This document shows, in pieces, positions 45,685 to 58,356 of a DNA stretch of 64,000 nt; position 1 is the stretch's first letter; the number at the start of each line of letters is the position of its first letter. The DNA lies in the NCBI GenBank assembly GCA_003550325.1, contig QKWP01000137.1, positions 293,554 to 357,553 on the forward strand, read 5' to 3'. A model generated the notes under the pieces. That model was not told the origin of the DNA, ran no database searches, and was given only the letters and a program-made list of their open reading frames with translations. Origin of the DNA: Gigaspora rosea. Taxonomy: Eukaryota > Glomeromycota > Glomeromycetes > Diversisporales > Gigasporaceae. The position numbers were made by a program, and so were the translations under genes.

Positions 45685-46428
45685 GCTCAGAAGCTAGATC
45701 CCATCTTGTCGTGATAAATTACTTGAAGGCACAAAATAAATAAACCCCTTTATTGATTACTAGATTTTTTTTTCGAGTTGGAAAAAAAAAGTGAGATTGC
45801 TAATGGGTGAGACATAGCATTAAGACTTTAAGATATGTATAATAAGTCTCACCTTAGATAAGTCGTCCCCAGATTGGATAAGTCTCACCTATGATCAGAT
45901 AAATCTCACCTCTGATCAGATAAGTCTCATCCCTAATAGCTAAATCCCATCTTTGATCAGATAAGTCTCACCTCTAATAGCTAAATCTTACCTATGCGAG
46001 GTGAGATTTAGCATTTTTTGTCCTTTGCTAGATAGTAATGAATCACTTTTTGAATTAATTCTAGGATAATATAGAAAATAGTATGCATTTTAGGCTTGAA
46101 TGGGCTCGCAGAGAAGTACACTCAGACACTTCAGTCCTCAGTGCTCTCTGCTCGTTTCAAGGCAAGCAAAATAGCATAATTTTTTTGTTATCTTATTTAG
46201 ATTTAAAAACATAGCCAGAGCGTTAACAAAGACTACTTACTCCTTAATGTTGGAAGCCCAAATTTAGGTGTAAGGAGAGTAAGTTAACAGGATTTGGCTC
46301 TAGCGTAATTTAGAGCTTGAATTCAATATAAGATTACATATATCTAGAATGGTTTGTAAAGGAGGTAGGAGATCATTCTGGATATATTTATAGAATTTTG
46401 ACCCCAGAACCCTCATTTATATCCTACT
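45685..46428 (-). repeat. Polinton right terminal inverted repeat
   Basis: Mirror image of 17327-18072, with the same tandem CTCACCTCTGATCAGATAAG motif block (about 45850-46010) and scattered substitutions. I estimate about 5 percent divergence by eye. Confidence 0.88.
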
Positions 46429-47411
46429 AAAGTGGCGTATTAAGTGTTTCTGTACAAATCCTTTTAATTAGATATTTCTTTTTTAAATACGTCATATGAT
46501 TGATTATTTCTGTATTTATTGGCAGACTAATTTTTATAAACTGGTTTTTTATATAGTAACTAATTCTGTAATTGTGTATGGGCTTGGATCGATTTGCATG
46601 GGCTTTTCCATCTATGTACATAAGAACGTAAGTATATGTGGGTCGATTTTTCCTAATTTGCACATGGGGCTTTTCCGCCTATATGTGGATGGGGCTTCTT
46701 TAACACCTATATGTAGATCGCTTTTTCTAATTTGTTTTCAGGTTTGCCTTTTTATGCGCATGCATATTACCAGTATCAATTTATGTATACCTATCTTGAT
46801 TTGTAACGAACCACTTACCATTATTGTTGATTAATAATGATAGCCAAAATTCTCTCGATCTAGTGATCAGATCCACATCAAAATATCGTATGCAATAATC
46901 ACAGATCAGAATTTTGTGGTTTACTAGTCCATATTGGCCAAATGCAAATTTGCACTGATCGGATGGTTTAGAAATTAATGTAAAAAAGTATCGTTAAGAA
47001 ATTTTTATTTTTTAGTTTCGTAAAGGTTAACAACCAATAAAAGGAGACAAGAGCAGAAAATTGTGTATTGATTCGAATAATTGTTATGTATTGTTATTTT
47101 TGCAAAAGTCACACATTAATTAAATATCATTTTCTTAAAACCACAATCACGTGATAAAAAAAAGTATAAATACAACCCAATTACAATAAAAAAATTTTGG
47201 GGATCAGATCAGATCATAACGCATAATGCATAGCACAGATCATAATGGACAGCACATATAATATGTTCAATACAATATATATAAAATTATTTCACGATGA
47301 TCTTTTTCTTTCTAACTAAAAAGGAAAAGTGGAGGATTACAAGCACCTTTAAGCCATTAAAACAACACGCACATGACAAACACAGACAAAAATGGCAAGG
47401 ATCATAGATTA
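46429..47411. other. Gene-free interval right of the Polinton
   Basis: No coherent gene. At 46560-46760 there are loose repeats of GGGCTTTTCC, GATCGATTT and CACATGGGGC-like sequence. This flank does not resemble the TPR sequence interrupted at the left end, so the two flanks do not define an obvious empty site. Confidence 0.45.
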
Positions 47412-48518
47412 ATGATGCTTGACGAAATTATTTTTGCGATAACAAATGACGTCGTTATGGTTTCGTCATGACGAACCTTGACGATTGATGAAACCTATGA
47501 CGTATTGACGAAACCTTGATGAAGCCTCTAACGATTGGTGAAATATTGGCAACCAATTCAGCCAATAATTAAATAACAAGCTTCTATATAATGATCTTTA
47601 GATACACTAAACCTTAAATTGTTTCAAAAAAAAATGATATTTCATTATAAGGTTTTATTGACTTTTTTCTTTTTTCTTCTTTCACACGTTCAAATATATG
47701 TCAGGTTGATCCAGAATACCAGTAGTCATTTATGTCGAGTTGATCCGGAATACCGGTCAAGAATACCAGTAATCAGGTTAATTCGGAATAGTCAAAATTT
47801 GTGCACGCGTTTATTTTCGTCAATTCCAGATCAACCCGACATAGATTCCGAACACGTAAAAAAAGGAAATTAAATTTTGTAAATTAACAAAGCGCGTAAA
47901 GATAGAAGTTTATGGCAAGAGTGTTAGTGTTGGAAACTACAATGATATATTGGTGCTCATTATTTGTAAAATTTCGTTTCCGTCATTTTTGATTAGTGCA
48001 CCAAGGTCGATCTAAACATTGGTTTTCAAGTATTTTCGCGTCTCTTCCTTCGTAAATAAGTAAAATCACGATAATAATAATGCACTGGTTATCTTAGCAA
48101 CCTAAATTGATTCTCTATCGCTGTTATTAATTATGCATTATCGCTTAAAACATCGTTTTTTTTTAGCTCTTATCATTATCGTTATTAAAACACTTCTTAA
48201 CTTTTTATAAATGCGGTAATTAACTCTATTTTGTATGAAATATAACTCTTTGGTTTCTTCATTGATTTTGTCAATTCATTATAGGTTTCATCAATTCGTC
48301 ATAGGTTTCGTCAATTCATCATAGGTTTCATTATTTTGTCATAGGTTTTGTCATTTCATAATAGGTTTTGTCATTTTATCATAGGTTTCGTCAATTCGTC
48401 ATAGTTTTCATTAATCGTCAGGGGTTTCGTCAATTATCAATTTGTCAATCAGAAATTACCTGATGAATGGTTTCGTCATTTGTTAATAACATATATTTCA
48501 TCATTCGTCAGGCATCAT
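47412..48518. mobile_element. TA-flanked element with GACGAAA / TTTCGTC repeats, 1.1 kb
   Basis: Ends ATGATGCTTGACGAA and TTCGTCAGGCATCAT are inverted repeats with TA outside (47410-47411, 48519-48520). The inner match continues loosely to ACAAATGACG. Contents: a patch of GACGAAACC repeats (47430-47545), a Leu/Ser-rich chance frame with inverted TCAGGTTGATCCAGAATACC copies (47690-47850), and the minisatellite at 48245-48470. No transposase. Related motifs occur at 1495-1605 and 15052-15869. Confidence 0.7.
48245..48470. repeat. About 19-bp minisatellite, CATAGGTTTCGTCAATTCGT
   Basis: Around ten imperfect tandem copies with drift between CAATT and CATTT. Each carries the TTTCGTC motif characteristic of the surrounding element. 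Confidence 0.85.
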
Positions 48519-50219
48519 TATTATAGATTCTTCAACAAATAATCTTATACGGGAGTTAATGGAACAGAATAATGCATAAGCAAATATAAACATAAGCACA
48601 AAAGCAAAAAAAGGCAAATCTAGGGGTTACAACTTTAATTATGCTTTTTTAATGCTTTAAAAAAACATATTAAAACGCGGATTTCATCCTAACCTGATCT
48701 ACAAAGCAGATTTCACTATTTCGCAACTCAGCTTTCACCCTGTTCTAATATAATTAAAAAAAATAAATATTATGCTTACTCCCTATTAATTCAACATGTA
48801 TATAATTAATTAGAGAATATGAATACTCATAAAGCAGAATAACTTTATATTTACTTTTCATGGATTTCTTCACAGATTTTTTCAAAATGTTTTGATACCC
48901 ATTCATTATTTGACTCAATTTTCAGTACCCATTCATTATTTGACTCAATTTTCAGTAATTTGTTCACATCATTGAATGATTCTCTAAATTTTTCTATTAG
49001 ATAATAGGCTTCTGCTTGATACCTTAGTGCAAATTTGCTGTTTGGTTCAAAATCAAACAATTTTGTTAGATCAATAATTGCATCTTGATATCTTTCCATG
49101 ATAAAATTAAATTTTACTCAAAATTTAAGTGCAGTATCTTGCTTGGTTTCCAGTAAATTTTCTAAATCTTCAAGTGTATACATATTCATTGCATATTAAA
49201 TGCATCTATCAATTTTCTTTTTAATGATTCATCTATATCGTCACTAGGTTCAATACCAAGCAATTTTGCTAGATCAATAATTGCTTTCTTCGTTAGGAAG
49301 GTTTCTTCTAGATATCTTAGTGCAAATTTGTTGTTTGGTTCAATATCAAGCAATTTTGACAGATCAATAATTGCTTCCATATATTTTTTCATTAAATCAT
49401 AAGCTTCTGCTCAATATTTTAGTGCAAATTTGCTGTTTTGTTCAATATCAAGCAATTTTGTTAGATCGATAATTGCAATTTCATAACTTCCTATGATAAA
49501 ATTAAATTTTCTTCGAAATTTAAATGCAGTATCTTGATTGATTTTTAGCGAATTTTTTAAATCTACAAGGGTATATGTATTTGGCACATCATTGCACTTA
49601 TTAAATACTTCAATCCATTTTTTTTTAATGATTCATCTAAATCATCACTGGGTTCAATACCAACTAATTTTGTTAGATCAATAATTGCTTCCTTATATAT
49701 TTCCATTAGATAATAGGCTTCTGCTCAATAACTTAGTGCAAATTTGCTGTTTGGTTCAATATCAAGCAATTTTGTTAGATCAATAATTGCATCTTCATAA
49801 CTTCACATGATAAATTTAAACTTTCCTCAAAATTTAAGTGAGTATTTGATTGATTTTCAACAAATTTTCTAAATCTTCAAGGGTATATGTATTTGTCGCT
49901 TCATTGCACTTATAAATGCTTCAATCTATTTTTTTTTCAATGATTTACCTACATCATCACTGGGTTCAATACTGACTAATTTTATTAGATCAATAATTGC
50001 TTTCTTATATCTTTCATTAGATAATAGGCTTCTGCTCAATATCTTAGCGCAAATTTGCTGTTTGGCTCAATATCAAGCAATTTTGTTATATCAATAATTG
50101 CATTTTCATAACTTCCTATGATAAAATTAAATTTTTCTCGAAATTTAAATGCAGTATCTTGATTGATTTCAGTGAATTTTCTAAATCTTCAAGGGTATAC
50201 ATATTTGTCGCATACGGTA

Positions 50220-51392
50220 TTACCATGAAATAATGATCATGGGCATTATTTTGAAAATCGCATCCCCTAAAAATAGCATACGGGGTTTCAAAATAACGCC
50301 CATGCGCGTCCCAAAATAGCGCACACCATATATAGAATACTATAATCGAATGCATAACAAAAGTGTTTGATCATGTTTACAGGTTCAGAAAGTTTAAAGA
50401 AAAGAAATAAAATAAGATATTATTGACGAACTTCTTTTTCTATGCAGTCAAATCATAATTACAGTAATTCACATACTCGAATTTTTTGGCAATTTCTCAT
50501 TGGTACATTCGTATGTATGTACATACCGGTAAGTTCAAATTTATTTAATGCTAATAGAATAAAACCTGTTCTAAGTAAAACAGGCATCAAAAACGTAACT
50601 TTTAGTGGTATTTGGCACACGATACTCCTTTAATAGACAGTATAAGATGGTTTTTTTCTATTGCGAAGCAATTATTCTTGTTCTTGCACATGCGCTTGCA
50701 TTTGTTCTTGCACTTGCACTTGTTCTTAAACTTGAGACCATTATACAAAACACTTTCCAATTCGTGAAACATTTGATTGACTTTTTTAGCTCAAAATAGT
50801 TTGTATTTATTAAGTAATCAAATAACAGAAGCAAATTTGAAAAATTCACTTTTACAATTTTAAGAGAGTTTTTATGGAGATATAAGCCTTATTTTGGTAT
50901 AACCACGTTAGAAAACTTGATTAGCCAGTGGAATAGACAGTCATCTGAACTCTGATATAAACCTTATTTTGGAAACCATGTTAGAATATTTGATTGGTCA
51001 GTGGAACAGAGCGATATTTGTGTTTTAAATATAAATATAAATAAATAAATATATATATATAATATATAATATATAATATATTAATATATATATATATATA
51101 TACCGTATATAAAGGTTTAGATTTTTAGCACTGGTACAGGATAACTACTTGTTTATACTTGCGATTGATATAATTTAGGAAATTATTTGTCACTTATGCA
51201 TTTCTCTATTTAAAGATATTGGGGTTTTTTTGATTTTCAGATAAATATTTATATACTGCACATGGGCGCTATTTTGAATATCTTATACATGCTTAAAAAA
51301 TCAGGTTAACCTCAAAATAGCGCACATGTGTGCACTCAAAATAGCGTGCAGGTGATCGAAACACCGTGCAGGTGTGCGTTATTTCGTGGTAA
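50220..51392. mobile_element. 1173-bp TA-flanked element in the TPR array
   Basis: TTACCATGAAATAA at the left and TTATTTCGTGGTAA at the right are 14-bp TIRs with one mismatch, with TA outside (50218-50219, 51393-51394). Near each end are GCGC-rich repeats such as CAAAATAGCGCACA in opposite orientation. TPR sequence is directly resumed outside. A short frame (50442-50633) has no recognised homologue. Contains a long TA/TATAA microsatellite (about 51031-51110). Confidence 0.75.
51031..51110. repeat. AT microsatellite
   Basis: ATAAATA, ATATAT and TATAATA runs over about 80 bases. Confidence 0.9.
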
Positions 51393-52253
51393 TATGGTAA
51401 TTGCATTTATTAAATGCCTCATTCCATTTTTTTTCAATGATTCATCTACATCATTACTGGGTTCAATACCAACTAATTTTGTTAGATCAATAAATGCTTC
51501 CTTATATCTTTCCATTAAATAATAGGCTTCTGCTAGATAACTTAGTGCAAATTTGCTGTTTGGTTCAATATCAAGCAATTTTATTAGATCAATAATTGCA
51601 TCTTCATAACTTCCTATGATAAAATTAAATTTTTCTCAAAATTTAAGTGCAGTATCTTGTTTGATTTTTAACGAATTTTTTAAATCTTCAAGGGTATACA
51701 TATTTGTCACATTATTGCACTTATTAAATGCTTTGATTTATTTTTTTCAATGATTTATCTACATCATCACTGGATTCAATACCGATTAATTTTGTTAGAT
51801 CAATAATTGCTTCCTTATATCTTTCCATTAGATAATAGGCTTCTTCTCATGATATCTTAGTGCAAATTTGCTGTTTGGTTCAATATCAAGCAATTTTGTT
51901 AGATCAATAATTGCATCTTCATAACTTTCCATGATAAAATTAAATTTTCCTCAAAATTTAAGTGCAGTATCTTGATTGATTTTTAACGAATTTTCTAAAT
52001 CTTCAAGAGTATACATATTTGTCGCATCATTGTACTTATTAAATGCTTCGATCCATTTTTTTCAATAATTTATTTATATCATCACTAGGTTCAATACCAA
52101 CTAATTTTGTTAGATCAATTATTGCTTCCTTATATCTTTTTATTAGATAATAGGCTTCTGCTCGATAACTTAGTGCAAATTTGTTGTTAGGTTCAATATC
52201 AAGCAATTTTGTTAGATCAATAATTGTATCTTCATAACTTCCTATGATAAAAT

Positions 52254-54753
52254 AGGACCCCAGACATCTCTCATATAGGTCATAACTGATCCGCATGAAT
52301 TTAGATATTTTTGCTACCCCTAAAATCAAGTAAATTTGCTAAAAGTTGGATTATTACATATAAATTTTATAGTAATTTGCTAAAAACTCAATTATAACAT
52401 CTAGCATTGGGTAAATAAATATAGAGCAAATTTTTTAAAACTATATGTATAATTAATAAAAATGTGCACAAATCTGCAACCCTGCTAATGGCCGTTAAAA
52501 ATTTTTTCTAATTTTTTGCACAGATCTTTAACAATTCAATAACCTGTACAAATTGTAAAAAGCAACAAAAAGCAAATATAGTAATAATAAATTACTATAT
52601 GCCCGCCTAAATAATAAATACTAGCCAATTTTTCATATATTAAAAAATAATTTGAATATTCATATATTTTATTAATAACAATTTAATTTATTATACAAAT
52701 ACATATTATAAATTTTACAAAAATAATAAAAAATAATATATTTATATTAAAAAAAAACTACAACTATATTACAACAGATACCACAAAAATGCCTTTAAAA
52801 ACACCACACAAACACTATAAAGACACCATATAAACTCACATAAACTATAAGAACACCACTGCAAAACGGCATAAAGACACTACTGCATACTGTAGAGACA
52901 CCATATGAAGAAAAAGTTACTAATAAGCCAAAAAAAACCAAACAAAAGAAAAACGAAATTCAAAGCTTAACACGTACCAAAAAAGAAACAAATATACTAA
53001 TGATGGAAAGAGTTCCACATAGCAGACTAAACAAAAGAAGTGCTAACAACGAAGAAAGCACTACAGAAGGAAGCATCACAAAAGGAAGCACCATGAAAGG
53101 AATCACCACAGAAGAAAGCACCACAGAAGGAAGTGATAGCACTATAAAAAGAAGTACACCAATTGGACGAAAAGTAATACTAACAAAGAAAAAACACCAG
53201 AAAGGATGACTCCAATAGCGAAGCACCGAAATGGATGACTCCAATGGTGAAGCACTGAAATGGGCAGCTCCAACGACGAAAAACTCACAAAACAAATTCT
53301 CTAAAACCTCTAAAATGAAGAAAACAAAATCTATAAGATTAAAGCCCCACTGAACTGACACAACAAGTGCCATAAATTAAAAAATGCTCATTCAGACCAG
53401 ACTCGATACTTGAATATTATTTCTAATACCTGGGCTGGATTTGGTTTCAGTAACTAATGCAACGAAAAGGCACTGGAATATTAAGCACTGGAATACTACA
53501 ACTCCAACTACAAAAGAAGTACCAAAGTGAATGACGAGAACCCAAAAATCAAAAAAAAAATTAGTACAATATACAAAATAATTTTTTTTAAAAAAAAAAC
53601 TTAACTTATATGATCTTGTGTAACTGGTAATTATCACCACCAGCAAACTATTAAAAATAAAATAAAAAATTTATTAAAATAAAAATAATAAATAATAAAT
53701 ATGTTATATAAAAAAATATAAAAATAAAAATAAATAACTTATGTTATAAAAAAAAAANNNNNNNNNNNNNNNNNNNNNNNNNNNNNNNNNNNNNNNNNNN
53801 NNNNNNNNNNNNNNNNNNNNNNNNNNNNNNNNNNNNNNNNNNNNNNNNNNNNNNNNNNNNNNNNNNNNNNNNNNNNNNNNNNNNNNNNNNNNNNNNNNNN
53901 NNNNNNNNNNNNNNNNNNNNNNNNNNNNNNNNNNNNNNNNNNNNNNNNNNNNNNNNNNNNNNNNNNNNNNNNNNNNNNNNNNNNNNNNNNNNNNNNNNNN
54001 NNNTAAAATAAAAGATAAATTAAAAAAAAATAAAAAAAATAAATGATTAAAATTATATAAAAAAAAATAAACGATAAATAAATTAAAAAAAAACAATAAA
54101 TTAAAAAAAAACAATAAATTAAAAAAAAACAATAAATTAAAAAAAAACAATAAATTAAAAAAAAAACAATAAATTACAAAAAAAAAGAAAAAAAAACTGA
54201 TAAAAATTATAAAAAAAAAAGAAAAAAAATAAACAATAAATTAAAAAAAAAAATAAAAAAAAATAAAAAAATAAAAAATTAAACGATAAAAACAATAATT
54301 AAAAAAATTAAAAAAAATAAAAATACTGTAGTAATTTAAAAAAAAAACACTATGTATAGTACACGGATACTAATTAATAGATTTGCAAATCCGCATAATA
54401 TATAAATTATAGACCAAAATTAAACCTGATAAATAAATAATACATGTAGTGTACAAATCTTTTTTTACCAAAGTAAATAAAAAAATAACATGCTTTTTTT
54501 ACTTTATTTATTTGTTTATTTATTTATCATTTTTAATGTTTTTATTTTCCCAATGTAATTCTTCCAAAAAAGGATAAATTCGCCAAAATATTAAATATAA
54601 CAATATGAAATTTTAAATGTTTTGCCAAAATTCAATATGTGACCATTATTTAAATTAATACTAATCGCCAAATTTTAAATTTGGACCTTGGTTTAAATTT
54701 TAACTAATTTGCTAAAAAAAAATATGACCTATATGAGAGGTGTCTGGGGTCCT
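52254..54753. mobile_element. 2.5-kb non-autonomous element with 8-bp duplication (hAT-like), in the TPR array
   Basis: The target duplication GATAAAAT is present exactly at 52246-52253 and 54754-54761. TIRs begin AGGACCCCAGACA[T/C]CTCTC and match over about 30 bp with one difference. An 8-bp duplication points to hAT (P and Merlin elements are alternatives). The inside is low complexity: ACCACA/GACACCA-type repeats (52790-52900), a Ser/Thr-rich repeat frame (53000-53209; EESTTEGS-type units) and A-rich repeats of AATAAATTAAAAAAAAAC. An assembly gap interrupts it. No transposase was seen. Confidence 0.85.
53758..54003. other. Assembly gap (246 N)
   Basis: A run of N lies inside A-rich low-complexity sequence of the hAT-like element; its true length is unknown. 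Confidence 0.98.
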
Positions 54754-55404
54754 GATAAAATTAAACTTTCCTCAAAATTTAAGTGCAGTATCTTGATTGA
54801 TTTTTAGCGAATTTTTTAAATCTTTAAGGGTATATGTATTTGTCACATTATTGCACTTATTAAATGCTTCGATCCATTTTTTTTTCAATGATTCATCACC
54901 TATATCATTACTAGTAGTTACTATTAACAAGAAATTTATATATTAAATTATAACTATTCCACATTACCTGCATATTTAAATTTTAGACTACTACCGAAAT
55001 TTACTTCTATAGCTTGACCTTGCCAATACAATCCAACACAAGGATACAAAGTCCCTTTTAAATTTTGGAATGCAATACCTTTGAAATTTATGTTGTAAAA
55101 TATTAAACTACCATAAGTTGCATAATATGAAACAGCAAAAATATAAATCATTTCAATAATCACCATAAATTGCCACATAAACCACTCCCTTTATAGAAGA
55201 CACTCCTTTAATAGATCCGGGTCTGTTACTTGGGTTCAACTAAAGGTAAAATGTACAAGATCTGGGTCTACTATGTGATTATATATAATTTTATAATCAT
55301 ACAAAAAAAAAATTTTTTTTTATTTACAGATTTAAAATTTTATTTCTAAAAATTTATTTCTATTAAAATTTGATCGATTCTTTATATTTTAGCTTTAATT
55401 ATTA

Positions 55405-56900
55405 CTAATTCCAAGAATTACTATACTCTAAAGATTCTTTTTCATAATTATCAATTTTATTTTCTTCACTATTATCAGAATCGTTATCAAATTGAGTTTC
55501 ATTATCCAACATTTGATTCATTGAAGAACCTTCACCGTTATAAATGCTATTAGCTTCTTCTTCTTCATTCTTGAAAACATAATTTGTGTTTTGTAGTTTG
55601 TTGTTTACAATAAGTTGGTCATAGTCAAATATAAGATGATCTTTGGAGCTATCACGCACATTCGAAATGCTACAGCATTTAAAGGATTTTTGAATAAGTA
55701 TAGGATCAATATTCTTCTATGTAATGTCTACCCATTCTGCAATAGTGCTATAGGATGGGCATTGTATGCGACCAGTGGGAGTTAATTTTTTTACTTCTTC
55801 AGATATCCATTCATTGTAAAGGGAACGAATTTAGTAAAAAATATATTTATTTTTATTTATTACATATAATAATTACATATAATGAAAATAAAATAAAATA
55901 AAAAAAAAACAAAAAAAATAAAAATTAAAATTTTTTATAAAAATATTTTTAACAGTTAACCTTAGATTTAAAAGATTTATTTATTGCAACATCAAGAGGT
56001 TGCATTTTTGAAGTTAGGCCACCGGGAATAACTGCCATGTTTGTATAGTATTCATTTAATCGTCATTTAACTAGATCAGTTAAATGCCCTCTAAAAGAAT
56101 CCAATACCAAAAGAGATCATGGGTGTGTAATTAACTAGTTACAATGGGTCCAAATATTTTCGATCCACTACAATATTTCATCATTGTTTATCCATCCTTC
56201 CTAATTTGCACGAACAAAAACTCTATTTGGAAAAGTTTGACGTAGAACATTGACAAGCTTAAAAATAATTAAAGGCGGTAGTTTTACACTATTTGCCAAA
56301 CATGTGAGAACAATAGTATAATAAGCTTTCTCATAACCATATGTGCAAATACCATAGTCTAGCACCAGTTTCATCAATTGTAATTGTACTGGGCATTTCA
56401 AAGTATACGAGAGTCTTATCATGTTTCCAATAAGTGCATCAGGGTAATCATACTGAATCCTACGATATAAAACGAAGCTCAAAAATACTTGTAAAGTTCT
56501 TTTCAAGTCTTCAGGTGGCTTCTGGGTCATCGTATTATAACAACGATTACTAAGATTATATTGATGCATAAATCCGTTCAGCCATTTTTCGCTCCATTTA
56601 CATTCCCTAACTGATGGATATATTGAAATATATTGTAATTTTTTTGCCAAATTTTTGGCTTTGTTTCGTACTATAAAACGAGTAACGGCCTTTTGTTGGC
56701 CACGCATCTCTGTGCCAAAACTACTAATTCTTCTTCAAGTTCGTATACTTAGGCTGAAATCCTACATTAAGATGTTTAACATATAGTGCAGCAGCTTGTA
56801 ACTGCTCACGTTTGTTTCTCCAATCTCATACTTGGTTGGTTTGTATATCAAACTTGGCTGCTGTATTCCGAACTATAGCACTAGGATTTTTTCCAAATAT
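55405..56900 (-). pseudogene. Pogo/Tigger-like transposase, decayed
   Basis: Minus strand, reading from about 56900. The N-terminal HTH region includes VxDWRNKREQLQAAALYVKH (another frame). The CENP-B-like DNA-binding region is in RGQQKAVTRFIVRNKAKNLA and KWSEKWLNGFMHQYNLSNR (56570-56707). The DDE domain follows with LIGNM (the first Asp falls in a shifted frame: DKTLVYFEMPSTITIDETGA, about 56360-56420). It continues YTIVLTCLANSVKLPPLIIF, VFVRAN and SLLVLDSFRGHLTDLVK with the second Asp (about 56100-56130). VIPGGLTSKMQPLDVAINK is near 56000. A second exon-like block (55405-55840) reads VKKLTPTGRIQCPSYSTIAE and ends in an acidic tail, ENKIDNYEKESLEYSNSWN*. Two frameshifts bracket 56340-56420 and several stops lie beyond 56200, so it is dead. 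Confidence 0.72.
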
Positions 56901-57407
56901 ATAAGTATTGTCAACTTTTCGCAGGTATTCCAGGCTTTTTTTTTTCAGTTATGGTAGTGCATTTTTGGTTATTTATTTTATGTGTCATCTATATATAAAA
57001 AAAAAAAAAAAAATTAAAACCTTGCTTAACATGTTCTCAACTAATAAAAAAAAACTTACTTTCAATGCTCAAATACTTCAAAAGATCTCACTTGTATAAA
57101 AGCAACAGATCACAACAAAAAAAAAAACTGTGTCTTTATTAGAGTTCCGCATGGGCCTGGACTGTCCATGGATATCCATGGATTAGTCTTAAATGGGCTG
57201 GACTTGGATATTAAGATGGGCTTCTGGGTCGGGCTTGGGCCTTACAAATTTGGATCCATATCTAATTGGATCGGGCTTAAGATACTAAGGTCCAGGTCCA
57301 ATGGCCCGTGGATATGTTCATCGCAGATATAAATATGACAAAATTATATTATACATATAGCAATTTGTCTATTAAACGATACAATAATGCCAAAACTGAA
57401 AATGGTA

Positions 57408-57613
57408 CAGTGCAGAAAATTTAAAGATTTCAATCAAAGCTTTATAAAGATCAACTACACATTGGTAAGCTAAATTCGGTAACAAAACACTTTAAGTTCC
57501 TGCAATATGCACAGAATAGTAGCTATTAAGTACATATTATTTCTCAGCATATTGTTTAACAGTTTATATATCATCTCTATAGAGGGATTGAGATTTTTAA
57601 ATTTCCCGCACTG
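57408..57613. mobile_element. 206-bp TA-flanked MITE nested in the hAT-like element
   Basis: CAGTGCAGAAAATTTAAAGA at the left is mirrored by TTTTTAAATTTCCCGCACTG at the right (about 30-bp TIRs with a few mismatches). TA lies at 57406-57407 and 57614-57615. Third nesting level within the SPRY-TPR gene. Confidence 0.8.
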
Positions 57614-57757
57614 TACATACGTGCTTGACATATAACTTGATCAAACTTATAAAAGTTTGACCTGAATTTAATCTTGACTACGTAAATTTATAGAAATTCT
57701 GATATAAAAATGCAACTTGAACGATTCTATTTTTAATTTTAAATTTCAATTCTGAGT

Positions 57758-57943
57758 TCAACTTAATGAAAAAAAAAATAGGCACGATTTTTTTTTTTTT
57801 ATTAGCAAGGACGTTAACTGATATCCATTTTTAAGTCTTGTAAAATAAGCCCAAATTACTGTTATACCAACAAACGCCAGTACAACCGCTGCTACTAACA
57901 TACCCACAAATGTTATAAATTCCGGAACTATAAACCAGTGCAA
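57758..57943 (-). CDS. Possible small membrane protein, 61 aa, inside the hAT-like element
   Basis: MHWFIVPEFITFVGMLVAAV is followed by VLAFVGITVIWAYFTRLKNG, a good hydrophobic span ending in a basic turn. It could be a captured exon or chance. The tail runs into a poly-T tract, so the natural C-terminus is uncertain. No homologue was recognised. Confidence 0.25.
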   Translation of the reverse strand: MHWFIVPEFITFVGMLVAAVVLAFVGITVIWAYFTRLKNGYQLTSLLIKKKKSCLFFFSLS

Positions 57944-58356
57944 CTATCGCTACTGCCATAAAATTATTCTATTAAATATTTTAATATTTATAATATTTAT
58001 AAGGGTCCAAGTTTAACATCATATAAATTAGCATATTATTATCGAAGTTAGGTATGTAATAAAATGTATTAGAAAACATTTTGGTCAATTACAATTTTTA
58101 ATTCTTTAGCATGATTTGCTAATGACACAGACCTACCGATAATCTTGGGTTCCCTAATGTATCAATCACATGAAATTGAATATATATATACGCGTACGCG
58201 AAATTTTATAAAATTCATCTTAGCTGTTCAAAAAAATTGTGCTTCTCATTAGCTATTCGAAGTAAAAGTCAAGGTTAGTAAATATTAGTAATCTTATTAC
58301 TTATTTTTTAATTCATATTTAGAAAATTAGACCTTATAAACGTAATATTAAATTTT

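Larger units (their letters stand above)
17327..46428. mobile_element. Polinton/Maverick-like element, 29.1 kb, fossil with nested insertions
   Basis: Two terminal inverted repeats of about 745 bp bound the element. Inside are a protein-primed family B DNA polymerase and an rve-type integrase, the two diagnostic Polinton genes. There are also small zinc-finger and HTH-like proteins, frames I do not recognise, and a gag/aspartic-protease module that is not a standard Polinton part. The element is broken in many places (well over ten breaks), so it is not functional. Later arrivals inside it are a MITE (23478-23680), a Helitron-like element (27025-29464) and a Tc1-like transposon (40791-42143). 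Subtracting these leaves about 25 kb, near the upper end for Polintons. The TIRs are roughly 95 percent identical, so it is old but not ancient. I see no clear 6-bp target duplication. The left end sits in the SPRY-TPR coding sequence. Confidence 0.8.

Noticed and set aside
48245-48470. CRISPR-like array of TTTCGTC repeats
   Set aside because: About 19-bp contiguous imperfect minisatellite without spacers.
52960-53373. Minus-strand 137-codon hydrophobic frame in the hAT-like element
   Set aside because: It is the complement of Ser/Thr/Lys-coding simple repeats; the hydrophobic character follows from the repeat composition.
53704-54150. Minus-strand 148-codon frame
   Set aside because: More than half is assembly gap and the rest is poly-A repeats read as Phe/Leu.
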